Shown in pieces: positions 1-9,591 of a DNA stretch of 64,000 nucleotides. A program made the position numbers and the translations under genes. The stretch is from assembly GCF_004421005.1 (NCBI RefSeq), contig NZ_CP038026.1, forward strand, positions 3,968,001 through 4,032,000. The letters run 5' to 3'. Position 1 is the stretch's first letter. Each line of letters opens with the position of its first letter. Below the pieces are notes generated by a model, which made no database searches, was not told where the DNA came from, and was given only the letters and a program-made list of their open reading frames with translations. This stretch comes from Pseudoduganella plicata. Its GTDB lineage: Bacteria; Pseudomonadota; Gammaproteobacteria; Burkholderiales; Burkholderiaceae_D.

Positions 1-514
1 GCTGGGCGAGGACCCGGACCGGCCTGGGCTGGCGGAAACGCCGCACCGCGTGGCCAAGGCCTGGAAGCACTGGACGTCCGGCTACGACCAGGACCCTGTC
101 GCACTGCTGAAGGCGTTCGAGGACGGTGCGGAGGAATATAACGAACTGATCGTCGTGCGCAACATTCCCGTCTACAGCCATTGCGAGCATCACCTGGCGC
201 CGTTCTTCGGCAAGGCGACCGTGGGCTATCTGCCGAACGGCAAGATCGTCGGCCTGTCGAAGCTGACCCGTCTGGTTGACTGCTTTGCCAAGCGGCTGCA
301 GGTGCAGGAGCGCCTGACGGTGCAGATCGCCAATACGCTGATGGAAGTGCTGGAACCGAAAGCCGTGGGCGTGGTCATCAAGTGCCGCCACATGTGCATG
401 GAAAGCCGCGGCATCCGCACGCCGGGCGAAGAGACGATCACCTCGTCGATGCTGGGCGAGCTGCAGCCGAACCTGGGGCTGCGCACGGAGTTCCTCGCCC
501 TCGCGCGCGACTGA
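1..514 (+). CDS. folE: GTP cyclohydrolase I, C-terminal part (5' end outside window)
   Basis: Converts GTP to dihydroneopterin triphosphate, the first step of folate (tetrahydrofolate) synthesis, in the cytoplasm. The reading frame is open from base 2 to the TGA at 512-514, and residues upstream of the first possible GTG (base 50) already match the family (LGEDPDRPGLAETPHRVAKAW), so the true start lies left of the window. Zinc-binding residues are visible in HCEHHLAPF and CRHMCMESRG. The segment GKIVGLSKLTRLVDCFAKR is the typical core. The C-terminus ends normally, about where the family ends. No partner gene follows; a repeat element and an opposite-strand lipoprotein gene come next. Confidence 0.95.
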   Translation, partial: LGEDPDRPGLAETPHRVAKAWKHWTSGYDQDPVALLKAFEDGAEEYNELIVVRNIPVYSHCEHHLAPFFGKATVGYLPNGKIVGLSKLTRLVDCFAKRLQVQERLTVQIANTLMEVLEPKAVGVVIKCRHMCMESRGIRTPGEETITSSMLGELQPNLGLRTEFLALARD

Positions 515-540
515 TCGCGGTCATCACAGCAGAGGCTGTG

Positions 541-613
541 ACAACATCGGGGTCAGGCACAGATGTTGTCACGCGCGCGTGCTGACAACATTCGTGCCTG
601 ACCCCGATGTTGT
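541..613. repeat. Nested inverted repeat, REP-like, with GGGGTCAGGCAC core
   Basis: A perfect 20-bp inverted repeat (541-560 against 594-613) encloses a second perfect 9-bp inverted repeat (563-571, ATGTTGTCA, against 583-591). The short word ACAACAT therefore occurs four times in alternating orientation. It lies in the 114-bp gap between two converging genes. The core GGGGTCAG recurs between dnaN and dnaA and, as CTGACCCC, near 51085. It has the look of a dispersed REP/BIME-type element; it could also fold as a factor-independent stop for converging transcripts, but it has no T-run. Confidence 0.8.
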
Positions 614-628
614 CAGCGGGCTCGGCCG

Positions 629-1033
629 TTACTGGGCTTCGGGCGCTTCGGTGAAGCGGAACTGGTCGATCTCGGCCTTGAAGTCGCCCAGTTTTTGACC
701 CGTGGCGTCTCCCTCGACGCCCAGCAGCGCGCAGTTCTGCGTGTCCACGTGCCAGACTTGTTTGCCTGAACGCAAGCTCCAGCGGTTGTTGCCTTCGCTG
801 AACAATTCCAGATTGGTGTCCTCCAGCGGCAGCTCTCCCAGCGGGATGGTGCGCTGGCAATCGGGCATGCGCGCGGCCATCAGCGTAAAACGTCCATCCT
901 CGCTCCAGAAATAATCCTGCTGCCGGCGCACGGTGAGGCGGTGCTCCTGCGTGCTGTCCGCGTAGTACGTGGCGGAATCGTTGTAGCAGCCGGCTAGAAG
1001 CAACAGTGCGAGAGGGGTGGCAATGGTGCGCAT
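629..1033 (-). CDS. Small lipoprotein of unknown function
   Basis: A 134-residue protein beginning MRTIATPLALLLLAGC, a short signal peptide ending in a lipobox (LLAGC), so it should be lipid-anchored to the envelope. I chose the ATG at 1033 rather than the one eight codons upstream (1057) because it gives a standard-length signal. The mature part carries two cysteines (PDC, QNC) that could pair and the rest is mixed beta-like sequence (WSLRSGKQVWHVD). I do not recognise the family. It converges on folE across the repeat at 541-613 and diverges from the hybrid kinase gene at 1152. Confidence 0.75.
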   Translation of the reverse strand: MRTIATPLALLLLAGCYNDSATYYADSTQEHRLTVRRQQDYFWSEDGRFTLMAARMPDCQRTIPLGELPLEDTNLELFSEGNNRWSLRSGKQVWHVDTQNCALLGVEGDATGQKLGDFKAEIDQFRFTEAPEAQ

Positions 1034-1151
1034 GGGAAAGTAAAGCCTGGTTGACATTAGCGCCGATTATAGCGGCTGCGCACGATAGGCCACGGTATCC
1101 ATTGCATTTAAGATAAACTTATAGTTTCAATCCGCTTGTCCAATCAATAAC

Positions 1152-4100
1152 ATGCCCGGCCAATCCCGTACCGACGACCAGAGTTTCCGCCGTATTCTGT
1201 ACCGCAACATCACGCTGCCGCTGGCAGCCGGCATCGTCAGCGCCGGGGTGTTCGTGGGCATTCTTGCCTACCTGCTCAACGCGCTGACGTGGGTGGAGCA
1301 CTCCGAACGGGTCATCGGCAATGCGCAGGAGTTACGCAAGCTGGCCGTGGACATGGAAACGGGCGTGCGCGGTTATCTGCTGACGGGGGACGAACAGTTC
1401 CTCGCGCCGTACCGCCTGGCCAAGCCAAAGGTTGAGACGGGCCTGAACACGCTGGCCGAGCTGGTCAAGGATAATCCGCGCCAGGTCGACCGGCTGCGTA
1501 TCATCCGCGCCCAGCAGTTGCAATGGGACAAGGTAGCGCAGGACATGGTGCGTGCCCGCACCACGGGCGGGGATTACCTGGGCATGATCAAGTCCCAGCG
1601 CGCCAAGGTCGAATTCGACGAGCTGCGCAACCTGTTCCTGGCCTTCGTGGCCGAGGAAGACCAGCTGCGGCAGGAGCGCTCGGACAATGCCCGTTCCGTC
1701 ACGTGGCTCACGGTAGGCGGTTACCTGACGGTCAGCCTGCTGATCAGCGGCTTCCTGGCCTGGTGGGGCCGGCGCGAGCTGACCCGTCTGTCGGACGTGT
1801 ACGGCAACGCGCTGGCGGAACAGCGCATCCAGTCCGAACGGGTGGAGCGCCAGGCCTGGCTGCGCTCGGGCCAGAGCAAGCTGGCCGAGCAGGGTATCGG
1901 CCAGCGCTCGCTGCCGGCGATGTCCGCCGCGCTGCTGAGCTTCCTGGCGCGCTACCTGGACGTGGCGGTCGGCGCGCTGTACGTGCGTGGTCCGGACGGC
2001 GTGCTGCACCGCACGGCCGGCTACGGCTTTGCCGCCAGCGACGAGGAACATGGCAGGGAAGTGCTGCCGGGTGAAGGCATCGTCGGGCAGGCGGCCGACG
2101 ACCGCCGCATCATCCACCTGGAGCACCTGCCGAATTACTACCTGAAGCTGACGTCGGCGCTGGGCAGCGGCTCGCCGACCCACATCCTGGTGGCGCCGGT
2201 GGAAAGCGACGGCGAGGTCAACGGCGTCGTCGAGCTGGGCTTCCTCGCGCCCGTCGGCGAACGCGAGATCGAGTTCCTCAAGCTGGTCAGCAGCAACATC
2301 GGTACGGCGATCGAAGCGACGCTGTCGCGCCAGCGCCTGCATGAAGTGCTGCAGGAAACCCAGCAGCTGAACGAGGAACTGCAGGTGCAGCAGGAGGAGC
2401 TGCGCACGGCCAACGAAGAGCTGGAAGAGCAGTCGCGCGTGCTGGAGGAATCGCAGGCCACGCTGGAAAACCAGAAGGCGGAACTGGAGCAGACCAACGA
2501 ACAGCTGGCCGAACAGGCCGTCGTGCTGGACCAGCGCAACACGGCGCTGAACGACGTGCAGCTGCAGCTGGAAGAGCGCGCCCGCGACCTGGAGCGCGCC
2601 AGCCAGTATAAATCGCAGTTCCTGGCCAATATGTCGCACGAGCTGCGCACACCGCTGAACAGCTCGCTGATCCTGGCGAAACTGCTGTCCGATAACCCGC
2701 AGGGCAACCTGAACGAAGAGCAGGTGCGCTTCGCCCAGACGATCTACTCGGCCGGCAATGACCTGCTGAACCTGATCAACGACATCCTCGACATCTCGAA
2801 AGTCGAAGCGGGCAAGCTGGAACTGAATCCGGAAGAGTTGCGCCTGCAGCAGGTCGTGCAGGGCATGCAGCGCACGTTCGAGCCGCTGGCCCAGCAGAAG
2901 GGCCTGTCCTTCATCGTCGAGACCGAGCCGGGTCTGCCCGACACGGTGTACACCGACTGCCAGCGCCTTGAACAGATCCTGAAAAACCTGCTGTCCAATG
3001 CCGTCAAGTTTACGGACGAAGGGCGCATCGTGCTGCGCGTGGCGCCGCAGGCGAACGGGTATGTCAGCTTTGCCGTGCAGGATTCCGGCATCGGCATCCG
3101 CGCCGACCAGCACGAGACCGTGTTTGGCGCCTTCCAGCAGGCCGACGGCACCACCAGCCGCAAATACGGCGGCACGGGCCTGGGGCTGTCGATTTCGCGC
3201 GATCTGGCCACGCTCCTGGGCGGCGCCATCACCCTCGTCAGCGAGGAAGGCAAGGGCAGCACCTTTACGCTGACGCTGCCGCTGCAATGGTCGGCGCCGG
3301 GCAAGGCCGACGTGCAGCTGCCGCCGCCGGTCCCGCAGCCTGCCGCCGCGGCGCCGCGCCAGCCCGCGCAGGCGGAGCGCTCGCCGCTCCCGCCGGTGCC
3401 GCCGGTGTCCGGTCCCGCCCCCGCCGCCGTACCCCGCGCCTTCGACGACGACCGCGACAAGGCGCCGCCGCCGAACCGTACGGTGCTGGTGATCGAGGAC
3501 GAGCCGGCGTTTGCCCGCATCCTGTACGACCTGGCGCACGAGATGGACTATCGCTGCCTGGTGGCGTTCGCCGCCGACGAGGGCCTGCAGATGGCCGAGC
3601 AGTACCAGCCCAGCGCCATCCTGCTGGACATCCGCCTGCCCGACCGCTCCGGCCTGTCCGTGCTGCAGCTGTTGAAGGACAATCCGCGCACCCGTCACAT
3701 CCCCGTGCACGTGGTGTCGGCATCCGATGCCGAGGAAGCGGCGTTGCACATGGGCGCCGTGGGCTTCGCGCTGAAGCCGACCAACCGCGAGGCGCTGCTG
3801 GAGGTGTTTGCCCGCCTCGAGCAGAAATTCACGCAGAAGATCAAGCGCATCCTGCTGGTGGAGGACGACGCGCGCCAGCGCGACAGCGTGGTCCAGCTGA
3901 TTTCCGATGAGGACATCGAAATCGAAGCCGTCGAATCGGGCGAAAAGGCGCTGGCGCTGCTGCGCACGACGATCTTCGACTGCATGATCATCGACCTGAA
4001 GCTGCCGGACATGCAGGGCAACGAGCTGCTGCAGCGCATGGCGCACGAGGAAATCGCGTCGTTCCCGCCGGTGATCGTCTACACGGGCCGCAATCTGACG

Positions 4101-4658
4101 CGCGCCGAGGAAGCGGATCTGCACAAGTATTCGCGCTCCATCATCATCAAGGGCGCCCGTTCTCCGGAACGCCTGCTGGACGAAGTGACGCTGTTCCTGC
4201 ACAAGGTCGAATCGGAGATGACCAGCGAACGCCAGACGATGCTGAAAACGGTGCGCTCGCGCGACCGCGTGTTCGAAGGCCGCCGCATTCTGCTGGTGGA
4301 CGACGACGTGCGCAACATCTTCGCGCTGACGTCCGCGCTGGAGCAGAAGGGCGCCATCGTCGAGATCGGCCGGAATGGGTTCGAAGCATTGGAGAAGCTG
4401 GACGCGGTGCCGGACATCGACCTGGTGCTGATGGACGTCATGATGCCGGGCATGGACGGCCTGGAGGCCACGCGCCGCATCCGCGCCGACAACCGCTTCG
4501 CACGCCTGCCGATCATCGCCATCACGGCCAAGGCCATGAAGGACGACCAGGAGCAATGCCTGGCCGCCGGCGCGAACGACTATCTCGCCAAGCCGATCGA
4601 CTTGTCGCGCCTGTACTCGCTGCTGCGCGTTTGGATGCCAGCACTGGATCGGATCTGA
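1152..4658 (+). CDS. Hybrid sensor histidine kinase: CHASE3-GAF-HisKA-HATPase-REC-REC-REC
   Basis: A 1168-residue inner-membrane kinase. Two membrane segments (about residues 20-42 and 189-209) bracket a CHASE3-like sensing region. Then come a GAF domain (about 250-395), a long coiled coil rich in E, Q and L (about 395-490), the dimerisation domain with phospho-acceptor His496 in SHELRTPLN, and the ATPase domain (GTGLGLSIS). A Pro/Ala linker is followed by three receivers with phospho-acceptor Asp826, Asp948 and Asp1095. This matches the large multi-receiver kinases found beside CheB/CheR genes. It heads an operon: cheR starts one base after its stop. The input signal cannot be read from sequence. 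Three receivers and no fused HPt domain imply a separate phosphotransfer partner; the nearest HPt gene is at 47598. Confidence 0.93.
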   Translation: MPGQSRTDDQSFRRILYRNITLPLAAGIVSAGVFVGILAYLLNALTWVEHSERVIGNAQELRKLAVDMETGVRGYLLTGDEQFLAPYRLAKPKVETGLNTLAELVKDNPRQVDRLRIIRAQQLQWDKVAQDMVRARTTGGDYLGMIKSQRAKVEFDELRNLFLAFVAEEDQLRQERSDNARSVTWLTVGGYLTVSLLISGFLAWWGRRELTRLSDVYGNALAEQRIQSERVERQAWLRSGQSKLAEQGIGQRSLPAMSAALLSFLARYLDVAVGALYVRGPDGVLHRTAGYGFAASDEEHGREVLPGEGIVGQAADDRRIIHLEHLPNYYLKLTSALGSGSPTHILVAPVESDGEVNGVVELGFLAPVGEREIEFLKLVSSNIGTAIEATLSRQRLHEVLQETQQLNEELQVQQEELRTANEELEEQSRVLEESQATLENQKAELEQTNEQLAEQAVVLDQRNTALNDVQLQLEERARDLERASQYKSQFLANMSHELRTPLNSSLILAKLLSDNPQGNLNEEQVRFAQTIYSAGNDLLNLINDILDISKVEAGKLELNPEELRLQQVVQGMQRTFEPLAQQKGLSFIVETEPGLPDTVYTDCQRLEQILKNLLSNAVKFTDEGRIVLRVAPQANGYVSFAVQDSGIGIRADQHETVFGAFQQADGTTSRKYGGTGLGLSISRDLATLLGGAITLVSEEGKGSTFTLTLPLQWSAPGKADVQLPPPVPQPAAAAPRQPAQAERSPLPPVPPVSGPAPAAVPRAFDDDRDKAPPPNRTVLVIEDEPAFARILYDLAHEMDYRCLVAFAADEGLQMAEQYQPSAILLDIRLPDRSGLSVLQLLKDNPRTRHIPVHVVSASDAEEAALHMGAVGFALKPTNREALLEVFARLEQKFTQKIKRILLVEDDARQRDSVVQLISDEDIEIEAVESGEKALALLRTTIFDCMIIDLKLPDMQGNELLQRMAHEEIASFPPVIVYTGRNLTRAEEADLHKYSRSIIIKGARSPERLLDEVTLFLHKVESEMTSERQTMLKTVRSRDRVFEGRRILLVDDDVRNIFALTSALEQKGAIVEIGRNGFEALEKLDAVPDIDLVLMDVMMPGMDGLEATRRIRADNRFARLPIIAITAKAMKDDQEQCLAAGANDYLAKPIDLSRLYSLLRVWMPALDRI

Positions 4659-4659
4659 C

Positions 4660-5490
4660 ATGCACCATCGCCCTCAACACAGCGACACCGACATCGAGCT
4701 GCGCATGCTGATGGAGGCGATCTATCTGAAATACAGCTACGACTTCCGCGACTACACGGGAGCCTCGCAGAAGCGTCGCGTCCTGCACGCCATGCGCGAG
4801 ATGGGGTGCAACACCATCTCCCAGCTGCAGTCGCGCGTGCTGCACGAACCGGCCGCGTTTTCCGAGCTGCTGCAGTTCCTGACCATTCCCGTCACGGAGA
4901 TGTTCCGCGACCCTACTTATTACGCGGCGCTGCGCGAACACGTGATGCCGGTGCTGTCGACCTACCCGTCGCTGAAGATCTGGGTGGCCGGCTGCAGCAC
5001 GGGCGAGGAAGTGTATTCGCTGGCGATCCTGCTGAAGGAGGAAGGCCTGCTCGAACGCAGCATCATCTACGCGACCGACATCAATCCGCAGTCGCTCGAA
5101 AAAGCCAAGAAGGGCGTCTTCCCGCTCGACAGCATGCGCGCGTACACGGAAAATTACCAGGCATCGGGCGGCAAGCGCGCGTTTTCGGACTACTACACGG
5201 CCGCCTACAACGCCGCGCTGTTCGACCGCTCGCTGGCGGAGAACGTCACGTTCGCCGACCACAGCCTGGCGACCGACACCGTGTTCGCGGAGACGCAGTT
5301 CATCAGTTGCCGCAACGTGATGATCTATTTCAAGAAGAAGCTGCAGGAGCGCGCGCTGGGCCTGTTCCACGAGTCGCTGTGCCACCGCGGCTTCCTGGGC
5401 CTGGGCAGCAAGGAGAGCATCGACTTCTCCGCGTACGGCCCGCGCTTCGAGCCGATCGTCAAGCGCGAACGCGTGTTCAGGAAGTTGTGA
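4660..5490 (+). CDS. cheR: CheR-type protein-glutamate methyltransferase
   Basis: A 276-residue SAM-dependent methyltransferase of the CheR family, which methylates glutamates of chemoreceptors or similar signalling proteins. The N-terminal helical domain (LKYSYDFRDYTGASQKRR) precedes the SAM-binding segment WVAGCSTGEEVYSLAIL and the CheR signature RNVMIYFKKKLQERAL near the end. Full length for the family, with no TPR or receptor-binding tail. The ATG is one base after the kinase stop and the gene overlaps cheB by one base (TGATG), so the three are co-translated. No chemoreceptor, CheA or CheW is encoded nearby, so the substrate is probably not a classical motility receptor; it may be the hybrid kinase upstream. 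Confidence 0.92.
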   Translation: MHHRPQHSDTDIELRMLMEAIYLKYSYDFRDYTGASQKRRVLHAMREMGCNTISQLQSRVLHEPAAFSELLQFLTIPVTEMFRDPTYYAALREHVMPVLSTYPSLKIWVAGCSTGEEVYSLAILLKEEGLLERSIIYATDINPQSLEKAKKGVFPLDSMRAYTENYQASGGKRAFSDYYTAAYNAALFDRSLAENVTFADHSLATDTVFAETQFISCRNVMIYFKKKLQERALGLFHESLCHRGFLGLGSKESIDFSAYGPRFEPIVKRERVFRKL

Positions 5491-6095
5491 TGGAAACGCC
5501 GCAGCTGCCGTCTCCGCTGCAAGGCCGCGAATTCGCGGCGGTGGTGATCGGCGCGTCCGCAGGCGGGGTCAACGCGCTGCTCGAGATACTGCCGGCGCTG
5601 CCGAAGGCTTATCCTTACCCGATCGTGACGGTACTGCACGTGATGAAGGGGCGGCAGAACCAGCTGGCCGAGGTGTTCCAGCAGCGCCTTGCCATGCGCG
5701 TGCTGGAAGCTGCGGACAAGGACGAACTGCGGCCAGGCACCCTGTACTTCGCACCGGCTGGCTACCATCTGTCGGTGGAGGATGGCGGGGTGCTCTCGCT
5801 GAGCCAGGAGGAGCCGGTGCATTTCGCCCGGCCCGCGATCGACATCACGATGGCGTCGGCGGCCGACGTATACGGCCCGTCCCTGGTCGGCATCCTGCTG
5901 ACGGGCGCGAACCAGGATGGAGCCGCCGGCCTGGCTGCCATCGGCGCGGCGGGCGGCCTGACGGTGGTGCAGGATCCGGTCGAGGCGCAAGTTGCCGTGA
6001 TGCCGAACGAAGCGATCAGGTTGCGCCAGCCGGACCTGGTGCTGAACCTGCAGGAGATTCGCAGCCTGCTGTTGAAGTTGGAGAAGAAGCAATGA
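5490..6095 (+). CDS. cheB: CheB-type methylesterase, catalytic domain only
   Basis: A 201-residue protein with only the CheB esterase/deamidase domain; the usual N-terminal receiver is missing. Catalytic residues are visible: Ser23 in GASAGG, the histidine in LHVMKGRQNQLAEVF, and the aspartate in LTGANQDGAAGL. The start ATG overlaps the cheR stop by one base. Without its own receiver, activity must be controlled by other means, for example by contact with the receivers of the hybrid kinase before it or the receiver-kinase after it. CheR and CheB together suggest reversible methyl-ester tuning of a signalling protein in this operon (inference). Confidence 0.92.
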   Translation: METPQLPSPLQGREFAAVVIGASAGGVNALLEILPALPKAYPYPIVTVLHVMKGRQNQLAEVFQQRLAMRVLEAADKDELRPGTLYFAPAGYHLSVEDGGVLSLSQEEPVHFARPAIDITMASAADVYGPSLVGILLTGANQDGAAGLAAIGAAGGLTVVQDPVEAQVAVMPNEAIRLRQPDLVLNLQEIRSLLLKLEKKQ

Positions 6096-6126
6096 ATACT
6101 ATGGCCCCCAAGGTGCCACGCGCGAC

Positions 6127-7284
6127 GTGACGAAGCTCCTGATCGTGGACGACCTGGCGGAAAACCTGCGCGCGCTGAACGCCGTCATCCGCGCCGACGA
6201 CCGCGTGGTGTACCAGGCTTCCTCCGGCGAGGAAGCGCTGGCGCTGCTGCTGGAACACGACTTCGCGCTGGCGATCCTGGACGTGCAGATGCCGGGCATG
6301 GATGGCTTCGAACTGGCCGAACTGATGCGCGGCACGGACAAGACGCGCCACATCCCGATCGTCTTCGTCAGCGCAGCCGGCAAGGAGCTCAATTACGCCT
6401 TCAAGGGCTACGAGACGGGTGCCGTCGATTTCCTCTACAAGCCACTGGACCCGGACGCGGTGCGCAGCAAGGTCAACGTATTTGTCGACCTGCATTGCCA
6501 GCGCATGGAGATCCGCCGCCGGGTCGAGGAACAGCAGGCCACGATGAACGAACTGCGCGCGGCGCAGGAAGAGATGCGCTACGCGCTGCGCATGCGCGAC
6601 GAGTTCATGTCGATGGTGGCGCACGAGCTGCGCACCCCACTGAACACGCTGTACCTGGAAACGCAGATGCGCAAGATGCAGCTGGACCGCGGCAACCTGG
6701 AGGCGTTCGGGCCGGAGCAGCTGGCCGGCATGGTGGCGCGCGACGGCCGCCAGATCCAGTCGATGATCCGCCTGATCGACGACATGCTCGATGTCTCGCG
6801 CATTCGCAGCGGCGTGCTGTCGATCCGGCCGTGCGACACCGAGCTGCGCGACATCCTGCAGCGGCTGACGAGCGACCTGGCCCGCCAGGCGGCGGATGCC
6901 GGCACCCACTTCGAACTGGAAGCGCCCGCGCCGGTGCAGGGATGCTGGGACGAGTTCCGCATCGAGCAGGTGATCATCAACCTGTTGACCAACGGCCTTC
7001 GCTACGGCGGCGGCAAGCCGGTGCGGGTGCGCCTGTCGGCCGATGAGAAGGAAGCGCGCATCGACGTCATCGACCAGGGCGACGGCATTCCGGAGCCCAT
7101 GCTGGCACGGATCTTCCTGCCGTACGAGCGCGGGCACGGCAACGGCGTGCCGTCCGGCCTGGGCCTGGGCCTGTACATCTCGCGCCAGCTGGCCGAGGCC
7201 CATCAGGGCACGCTGACGGTACGCAGCACGCCGGGCCAAGGCTCCGTCTTCACGCTGGCGCTGCCGCGTACGACGGGGGCGTAA
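6127..7284 (+). CDS. Receiver-histidine kinase (REC-HisKA-HATPase), soluble
   Basis: A 385-residue cytoplasmic kinase with an N-terminal receiver (phospho-acceptor Asp52 in LAILDVQMPGMDGFE), a short coiled coil, a HisKA domain with His166 in [10 protein letters not shown], and an ATPase domain ending GLGLGLYISRQLAEAHQG. It has no membrane segment. As read, it must start at the GTG at 6127, with weak ribosome-binding sequence. An ATG at 6092 overlaps the cheB stop (ATGA) but is out of frame by one base. One extra C in the CCCCC run at 6105-6109 would join them and give a 397-residue protein, so the real start may be 6092. The receiver plausibly takes phosphate from the hybrid kinase upstream. 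The following protease gene overlaps by one base. Confidence 0.9.
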   Translation: MTKLLIVDDLAENLRALNAVIRADDRVVYQASSGEEALALLLEHDFALAILDVQMPGMDGFELAELMRGTDKTRHIPIVFVSAAGKELNYAFKGYETGAVDFLYKPLDPDAVRSKVNVFVDLHCQRMEIRRRVEEQQATMNELRAAQEEMRYALRMRDEFMSMVAHELRTPLNTLYLETQMRKMQLDRGNLEAFGPEQLAGMVARDGRQIQSMIRLIDDMLDVSRIRSGVLSIRPCDTELRDILQRLTSDLARQAADAGTHFELEAPAPVQGCWDEFRIEQVIINLLTNGLRYGGGKPVRVRLSADEKEARIDVIDQGDGIPEPMLARIFLPYERGHGNGVPSGLGLGLYISRQLAEAHQGTLTVRSTPGQGSVFTLALPRTTGA

Positions 7285-9302
7285 TGACGGCGATGGAACC
7301 TGCGCGCGCCGGCGACGTGATCGACGCGCGCGAGCTGCAGTACGCAGTGGACCGGCTGGTCGAAATGGCCGGCGATTTCTGCGACACGGTCGGCGAGAGC
7401 ACGAACTTCCCGGAGCAGCGCCAGATCCTGCGCCGCACCCGCAGCCTGCTGAACCTGTCGGCATGGCTCGATGGCGGCGCCAACATCCCGCTGGCGCCGG
7501 GCCAGCCACGCGTGACGGCGGCGCAGGTCAACGACGCCATCGATTACTGCATCGGCGCCAGCCGCGCGCTGACGACGTTGACGGCGCGCCTCGCCCTGAT
7601 CGATGCGCTGCTGGATTTCTTCCAGGATGTGCTGAAGGGCGAAGGCAGCGAAATCGTCGCGTCGGCCGTGCAGCTGCGCAAGGTGTGCGACGCGGGCGAG
7701 CCGGCCGTGGTCACCAACGCCGCAAGCCGGTACCGCCTGGCCGATTTCCGTGCCCGCGAATGGGAGGCGGCGCAGTACGTGCTGCTGCCGCTGAACGGCC
7801 TGCGTTCGCCCGACATGGCGGCGATAGGCGAGGCTGTGCAACCGGAAAGACCCGTGACGTCACCGGCCTCCGCGCAGGTGTCCGCGCGCGTTGCGGCCCG
7901 GGTTGCGGCAATGCCGCCGTTGCAGTCCGCTGACGTGGCCACACCGCAGATCCTGCACTCGACCCGCGCGGACGGCCCCAAGCTGGCCGCCCTGACGAGC
8001 GAGGAAGTACTGCAACTGAAAACCCACGCGCCCGGCGTGCGCGTGCTGCCGCTGGTGATCTACGAACTGACGCGCCGGCCGATGCTGACCGTGGCGAAAG
8101 GTCCGGCACCGGCGGCGGCGGCCAGCACGGCGCTGGCGCTGACCGTCCAGGTGGTGCGCGCCGGCGCGAAAAACGTCCCCGTGGCGGGCGCGCGGGTGGT
8201 CGGCTTCACCGATCTGGCCGCGCGCGCGGGTGCGGAGGCGCTGAGCGACGCGAGCGGCATGGCAAAGCTCGACCTGGAGCCGGGCGTGCCGCTGCAGGCG
8301 CTGCTCGTGTATGGACCACCCGGGTACTGGGGACTGTACCGCCGTGACGTCACGCTGAACAAGGGGGCCACGCTGGCGCTGCAGCCGATCGACATGGCCG
8401 CGCCCGACTACCTCGCGCAGCTGTACGGCGGCGGCACGGACGATGCCGGCAGGGGCGTCACGGTGGGCGTCATCGACACGGGCGTGGACGATACGCATCC
8501 GGACCTCGAACTGGCGGGCGGCGCGGCGTTTGTCGTGGCCGAGAACGACGCCGGCGGCGCGGGACCGGCCGCCGTCGATGGCGACCATGGCAGCCACGTC
8601 GCCGGCATCATCGGCAGCCGCGGCCGCGCGCCGTCGGGCCGGCGCGGCGTGGCGCCCGGCGTGAGGCTGATGAGCTATCGCGTCTTCCCCAATGCGGGCA
8701 CGGGCGCCACCAACTACGACATCATTCGCGCCATCGACCGCGGCGTCGCCGATGGCTGCGACCTGCTCAACCTGAGCCTGGGCGGCAGCACGCGCGACGA
8801 AGCCGTGCGCGAAGCGATCAAGGACGCGTTCGACAACGGCACCCTGTGCTTCGTCGCCACCGGCAACGACGGCCGCGGGCCGGTCAGTTATCCGGCACGC
8901 TGGCCGGAAGCGGTGGCCGTGTCGGCACTGGGCTGCACGGGCACGTTCCCGGCCGAGTCGTCGGAGACGCTGGACGTGGCGGCACCGTTTTCGGCGCAGG
9001 ACGATACCGTGTTCGTGGCCGGCTTTTCCAACGTGGGAGAGGAAGTGGACCTGACCGGGCCGGGCGTGGGCATCGTCTCGACGGTGCCCGGCGGCGGCTA
9101 CGGCGTCATGAGCGGCACGTCGATGGCCTGTCCGGCCGTCACGGGGACGGCTGCCGCGCTGCTGGCGCGTCATCCGGACGTGCTGGCAATGCCGCGCGAC
9201 CGCGAGCGTTCGATCGCCATGCTGCGCATCGTGAACGCTGCCGCCGGCACGGTGGGGTTCGAGCGCAGCTTTGAAGGATTGGGGTTGCTGCAACAGCCTT
9301 GA
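7284..9302 (+). CDS. Cytoplasmic subtilisin-like serine protease (S8) with long N-terminal region
   Basis: A 672-residue S8 protease with no signal peptide. The N-terminal 130 or so residues are helical and unfamiliar; about residues 230-262 (LTSEEVLQLK to VLPLVIYEL) look like an I9-type inhibitory segment; about 280-370 resemble a small beta-sandwich (carboxypeptidase-regulatory-like). The catalytic domain follows, with Asp398 (VIDTGVDDTHPD), His435 (GDHGSHVAGI) and Ser613 (SGTSMACPA). All three catalytic residues are intact. The ATG overlaps the stop of the receiver-kinase (TAATG), so it is the likely output, or a regulated partner, of the phosphorelay. A protease made with two kinases, CheR and CheB is unusual; the substrate is unknown. 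Confidence 0.9.
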   Translation: MTAMEPARAGDVIDARELQYAVDRLVEMAGDFCDTVGESTNFPEQRQILRRTRSLLNLSAWLDGGANIPLAPGQPRVTAAQVNDAIDYCIGASRALTTLTARLALIDALLDFFQDVLKGEGSEIVASAVQLRKVCDAGEPAVVTNAASRYRLADFRAREWEAAQYVLLPLNGLRSPDMAAIGEAVQPERPVTSPASAQVSARVAARVAAMPPLQSADVATPQILHSTRADGPKLAALTSEEVLQLKTHAPGVRVLPLVIYELTRRPMLTVAKGPAPAAAASTALALTVQVVRAGAKNVPVAGARVVGFTDLAARAGAEALSDASGMAKLDLEPGVPLQALLVYGPPGYWGLYRRDVTLNKGATLALQPIDMAAPDYLAQLYGGGTDDAGRGVTVGVIDTGVDDTHPDLELAGGAAFVVAENDAGGAGPAAVDGDHGSHVAGIIGSRGRAPSGRRGVAPGVRLMSYRVFPNAGTGATNYDIIRAIDRGVADGCDLLNLSLGGSTRDEAVREAIKDAFDNGTLCFVATGNDGRGPVSYPARWPEAVAVSALGCTGTFPAESSETLDVAAPFSAQDDTVFVAGFSNVGEEVDLTGPGVGIVSTVPGGGYGVMSGTSMACPAVTGTAAALLARHPDVLAMPRDRERSIAMLRIVNAAAGTVGFERSFEGLGLLQQP

Positions 9303-9318
9303 GGACAGGAGGCGGGCG

Positions 9319-9573
9319 ATGAACTACACTGGAACGATGCGCCGCCTCGTCATCCGTCAAACGCGAAACGCCACACTGTCCGCCGACCAGGCGGAAGGCG
9401 TCGTGCGCGCCTTCGACCAGGCCCGCATCGTCAACCGCGACGGCAAGACGCTGCTGATCGATTTCGATCCCTGCGAGATCGACCAGCTACGCGAACGGCT
9501 GCCCGGGTGGCTGGTGTCCGAACAGGGACCGCCCGTGCCGGTGCCGGATCACTGCCTGCGCATCAAGACATAA
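9319..9573 (+). CDS. Small conserved-looking protein after the S8 protease
   Basis: An 84-residue basic-to-neutral protein with no signal or membrane segment. The ATG at 9319 follows AGGAGG at 9307-9312 with good spacing; a second ATG at 9337 is possible. The pattern (RNATLSADQAEGVVRAF, then RDGKTLLIDFDP, then LPGWLVSEQG) suggests a small alpha-beta domain. I do not recognise a family. Because it ends the protease operon 16 bases after the protease stop, and subtilases often work with a separate inhibitor or chaperone of I9 type with this size and fold pattern, it may inhibit or fold the protease (inference only). Confidence 0.7.
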   Translation: MNYTGTMRRLVIRQTRNATLSADQAEGVVRAFDQARIVNRDGKTLLIDFDPCEIDQLRERLPGWLVSEQGPPVPVPDHCLRIKT

Positions 9574-9591
9574 GCGGCAACAGGCGCCGCC

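Noticed and set aside
1332-4661. Very long open frame on the minus strand opposite the hybrid kinase
   Set aside because: High-GC shadow frame: low-complexity, rich in H, R, Q and V, with no family sequence, while the plus strand encodes a clear kinase.
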